Origin: Thermoplasmata archaeon
Lineage (GTDB): Archaea; Thermoplasmatota; Thermoplasmata; Lutacidiplasmatales; UBA184
Direction of reading: 5' to 3'
Assembly: GCA_030039135.1 (NCBI GenBank)
Contig: JASHQN010000094.1
Span: 1 to 14,632, forward strand
Length of the DNA stretch: 14,632 nucleotides
Shown: one piece after another, positions 13,402-14,632 of the stretch
Layout of the letters: the number at the start of each line of letters is the position of its first letter
Numbering within the stretch: the first letter of the stretch is position 1
Position numbers and translations under genes: made by a program
Notes under the pieces: generated by a model
Told to the model about the DNA's origin: nothing
Database searches by the model: none
Seen by the model: only the letters and a program-made list of their open reading frames with translations

Positions 13402-14632
13402 ATGCGGGAGGCCGGATGGAAACGCGCCGTGGAAGAGGTCGGACGCATCTTCGGCGACGTGGGCCTCGGCCAGTTCCAGGTCAGCCTATCGAGCCCGGTC
13501 GAGCGGGGCGACTACCTCACCGTCGTCGACGAGCTCCACGGCAAGGTGCTCTGCCAGCTCGACGACCTCAAGCGCAAGAGCGACCTCGATCTCGAGGCGG
13601 CGGGCGCGCTCGCGCCGGGCGAGGAGACGCCGATCCACGAGAGCCTCCTTGGGCTCGCCCGTATCGTCGGGTTCCGCGACGAGCAGGGGCTCGTGAAGTG
13701 CCCGACGATCCCGTTCCGTCCGGGCGCGCATGTCTACCGCGCCGAGGAGCCGTTGATCGCGGACGTGCTCGGGCTGAAGCACCGCCCGAACACCGGGGCC
13801 TACGTCGGGCTGCTGCGCAACCACACGCTGCGCGTCGAGCTCGACATCAACCAGCTCGTCCAGCGTCACGTGAGCGTCCTCGCGAAGACCGGTGGCGGGA
13901 AGAGCTACCTCCTCGGGGTCCTGATCGAAGAGCTGCTCCGCCACAAGGTCACCTGCGTCATCATCGATCCCCACGGGGAGTACGGCTCCCTCCGGGTCCC
14001 GGCCGAGAAGAACGGCTCGCACTCACGCTTCGGCGTGGAGTCGCAGGGCTTCGGCCGTCAGATCCAGGAGTACTCGCCGGACGTCTCCCTCAACCCGTCC
14101 GCGAAGCCGCTCACGTTCTCCCTACGGCACATCGACCCCCGGGACCTGCTCGTCTTCATGGGACTGACGAACGTGAAGACGTTCCTCGCGCCCCTGAAGG
14201 AGATCATCGAGGGCGTCGCCGCGACGGCCCCGGATTTCACGGTCCACGACCTCGTCCGAGCGGCCGAGGGCGGCGAGGGCGCCATCGCCGAGACGCTCCA
14301 CGAGCGGCTCGAGTACCTCGAACAGACGAAGCTCCTCGGGCCTGTGGGGACGAGCCTCAACGACCTCGTGAAGAAGGGGGAGGCGACGTTGATCAACCTG
14401 CGCGGGGTCGCGCCCGACGTCCAGGAGCTCGTCGTCGCCCGCATCGCGCTCACGCTCTTCGAGAACCGAAAGAAGGAGAAGATCCCCCCGCTCTTCCTCG
14501 TGATCGAGGAGGCGCACAACTTCGCCCCGCAGCAGGGGACCGTAACCTGCTCGCGGATCCTGAAGAACATCGCCAGCGAAGGCCGCAAGTTCGGCCTCGG
14601 GCTGTGCGTCGTCACCCAGCGGGCGGCTCGCA
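13402..14632 (+). CDS. herA: HerA-type DNA translocase/helicase (cut by right edge)
   Basis: The open frame runs from ATG 13402 to the window edge, showing 410 residues of a protein usually near 500. HerA is a hexameric ATPase that works with the NurA nuclease, alongside Mre11-Rad50, to resect DNA ends. An N-terminal HAS-barrel covers about 14-130 (VGRIFGDVG, GDYLTVVDELHGKVLCQL). Walker A is AKTGGGKS at 161-168, followed by VIIDPHGEYGSL. The Walker B region is LFLVIEEAHNFAP with E369/E370, and the RKFGLGLCVVTQR sensor/arginine-finger region is the last sequence seen. ATG 13402 has neither a good ribosome-binding site nor a TATA box at the usual distance. GTG 13429, nine codons later, has CATATG about 29 bases upstream and still precedes the first barrel strand, so it is a real alternative. 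NurA would be expected nearby, beyond the edge. Confidence 0.94.
   Translation, partial: MREAGWKRAVEEVGRIFGDVGLGQFQVSLSSPVERGDYLTVVDELHGKVLCQLDDLKRKSDLDLEAAGALAPGEETPIHESLLGLARIVGFRDEQGLVKCPTIPFRPGAHVYRAEEPLIADVLGLKHRPNTGAYVGLLRNHTLRVELDINQLVQRHVSVLAKTGGGKSYLLGVLIEELLRHKVTCVIIDPHGEYGSLRVPAEKNGSHSRFGVESQGFGRQIQEYSPDVSLNPSAKPLTFSLRHIDPRDLLVFMGLTNVKTFLAPLKEIIEGVAATAPDFTVHDLVRAAEGGEGAIAETLHERLEYLEQTKLLGPVGTSLNDLVKKGEATLINLRGVAPDVQELVVARIALTLFENRKKEKIPPLFLVIEEAHNFAPQQGTVTCSRILKNIASEGRKFGLGLCVVTQRAAR

Noticed and set aside
1..14632. tRNA genes, CRISPR arrays, insertion sequences, integrase or attachment sites
   Set aside because: Intergenic gaps are all below 200 bases; none shows cloverleaf elements, regularly spaced repeats, terminal repeats or transposase-like coding sequence.

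Overview
The window looks like a chromosomal segment of a high-GC (roughly two-thirds G+C by eye) archaeon. Markers are archaeal-type uL13, uS9 and eL18, the RNA polymerase subunit RpoN, a VAT/Cdc48 double AAA+ ATPase, a HerA helicase and a COG1340 coiled-coil protein. Archaeal TATA-like boxes also sit about 30-40 bases before several start codons. The gene set and the large Ser/Thr/Asn-rich surface protein would suit a Thermoplasmatota-like lineage, but this placement is inference. I see no tRNA, rRNA, CRISPR array, insertion sequence or integrase. Coding density is very high and no gene-free stretch exceeds 300 bases.

Layout. The 5' end of an unidentified minus-strand gene runs off the left edge (1-275). 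A DUF72/YecE-family protein (383-1204) and Cdc48/VAT (1250-3475) follow on the plus strand. A 1122-residue secreted, C-terminally anchored, PKD-containing surface protein with about 49 N-glycosylation sequons (3582-6950) comes next, behind its own TATA box and a nested inverted repeat. It converges on a compact minus-strand operon transcribed rpl18e > rplM > rpsI > rpoN (8422 to 7000). A divergent promoter region (8423-8589) then serves a small PRC-barrel protein and an overlapping family 2 glycosyltransferase. A second glycosyltransferase (GT4-like, minus strand) meets it tail to tail.

Further right on the minus strand is a two-gene unit, a V4R-domain protein followed by a Roadblock/LC7 protein, with its own strong TATA box. 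Beyond that is a COG1340 coiled-coil gene followed by a HAD-family phosphatase-like gene. A 181-base region with an evident COG1340 promoter separates these from herA, which runs off the right edge.

How the genes may work together. The ribosomal/RNAP operon, Cdc48 and HerA are informational or housekeeping genes. The two glycosyltransferases could act in glycan synthesis, and the surface protein is an obvious candidate glycan acceptor, but that link is only proximity. The most intriguing unit is V4R-Roadblock: both folds occur in eukaryotic GTPase-regulating trafficking and signalling complexes, and here they form a tight bicistron. The PRC-barrel protein resembles small archaeal PRC proteins, some of which (CdpB) act in FtsZ-based division. 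Several genes use GTG or TTG starts.
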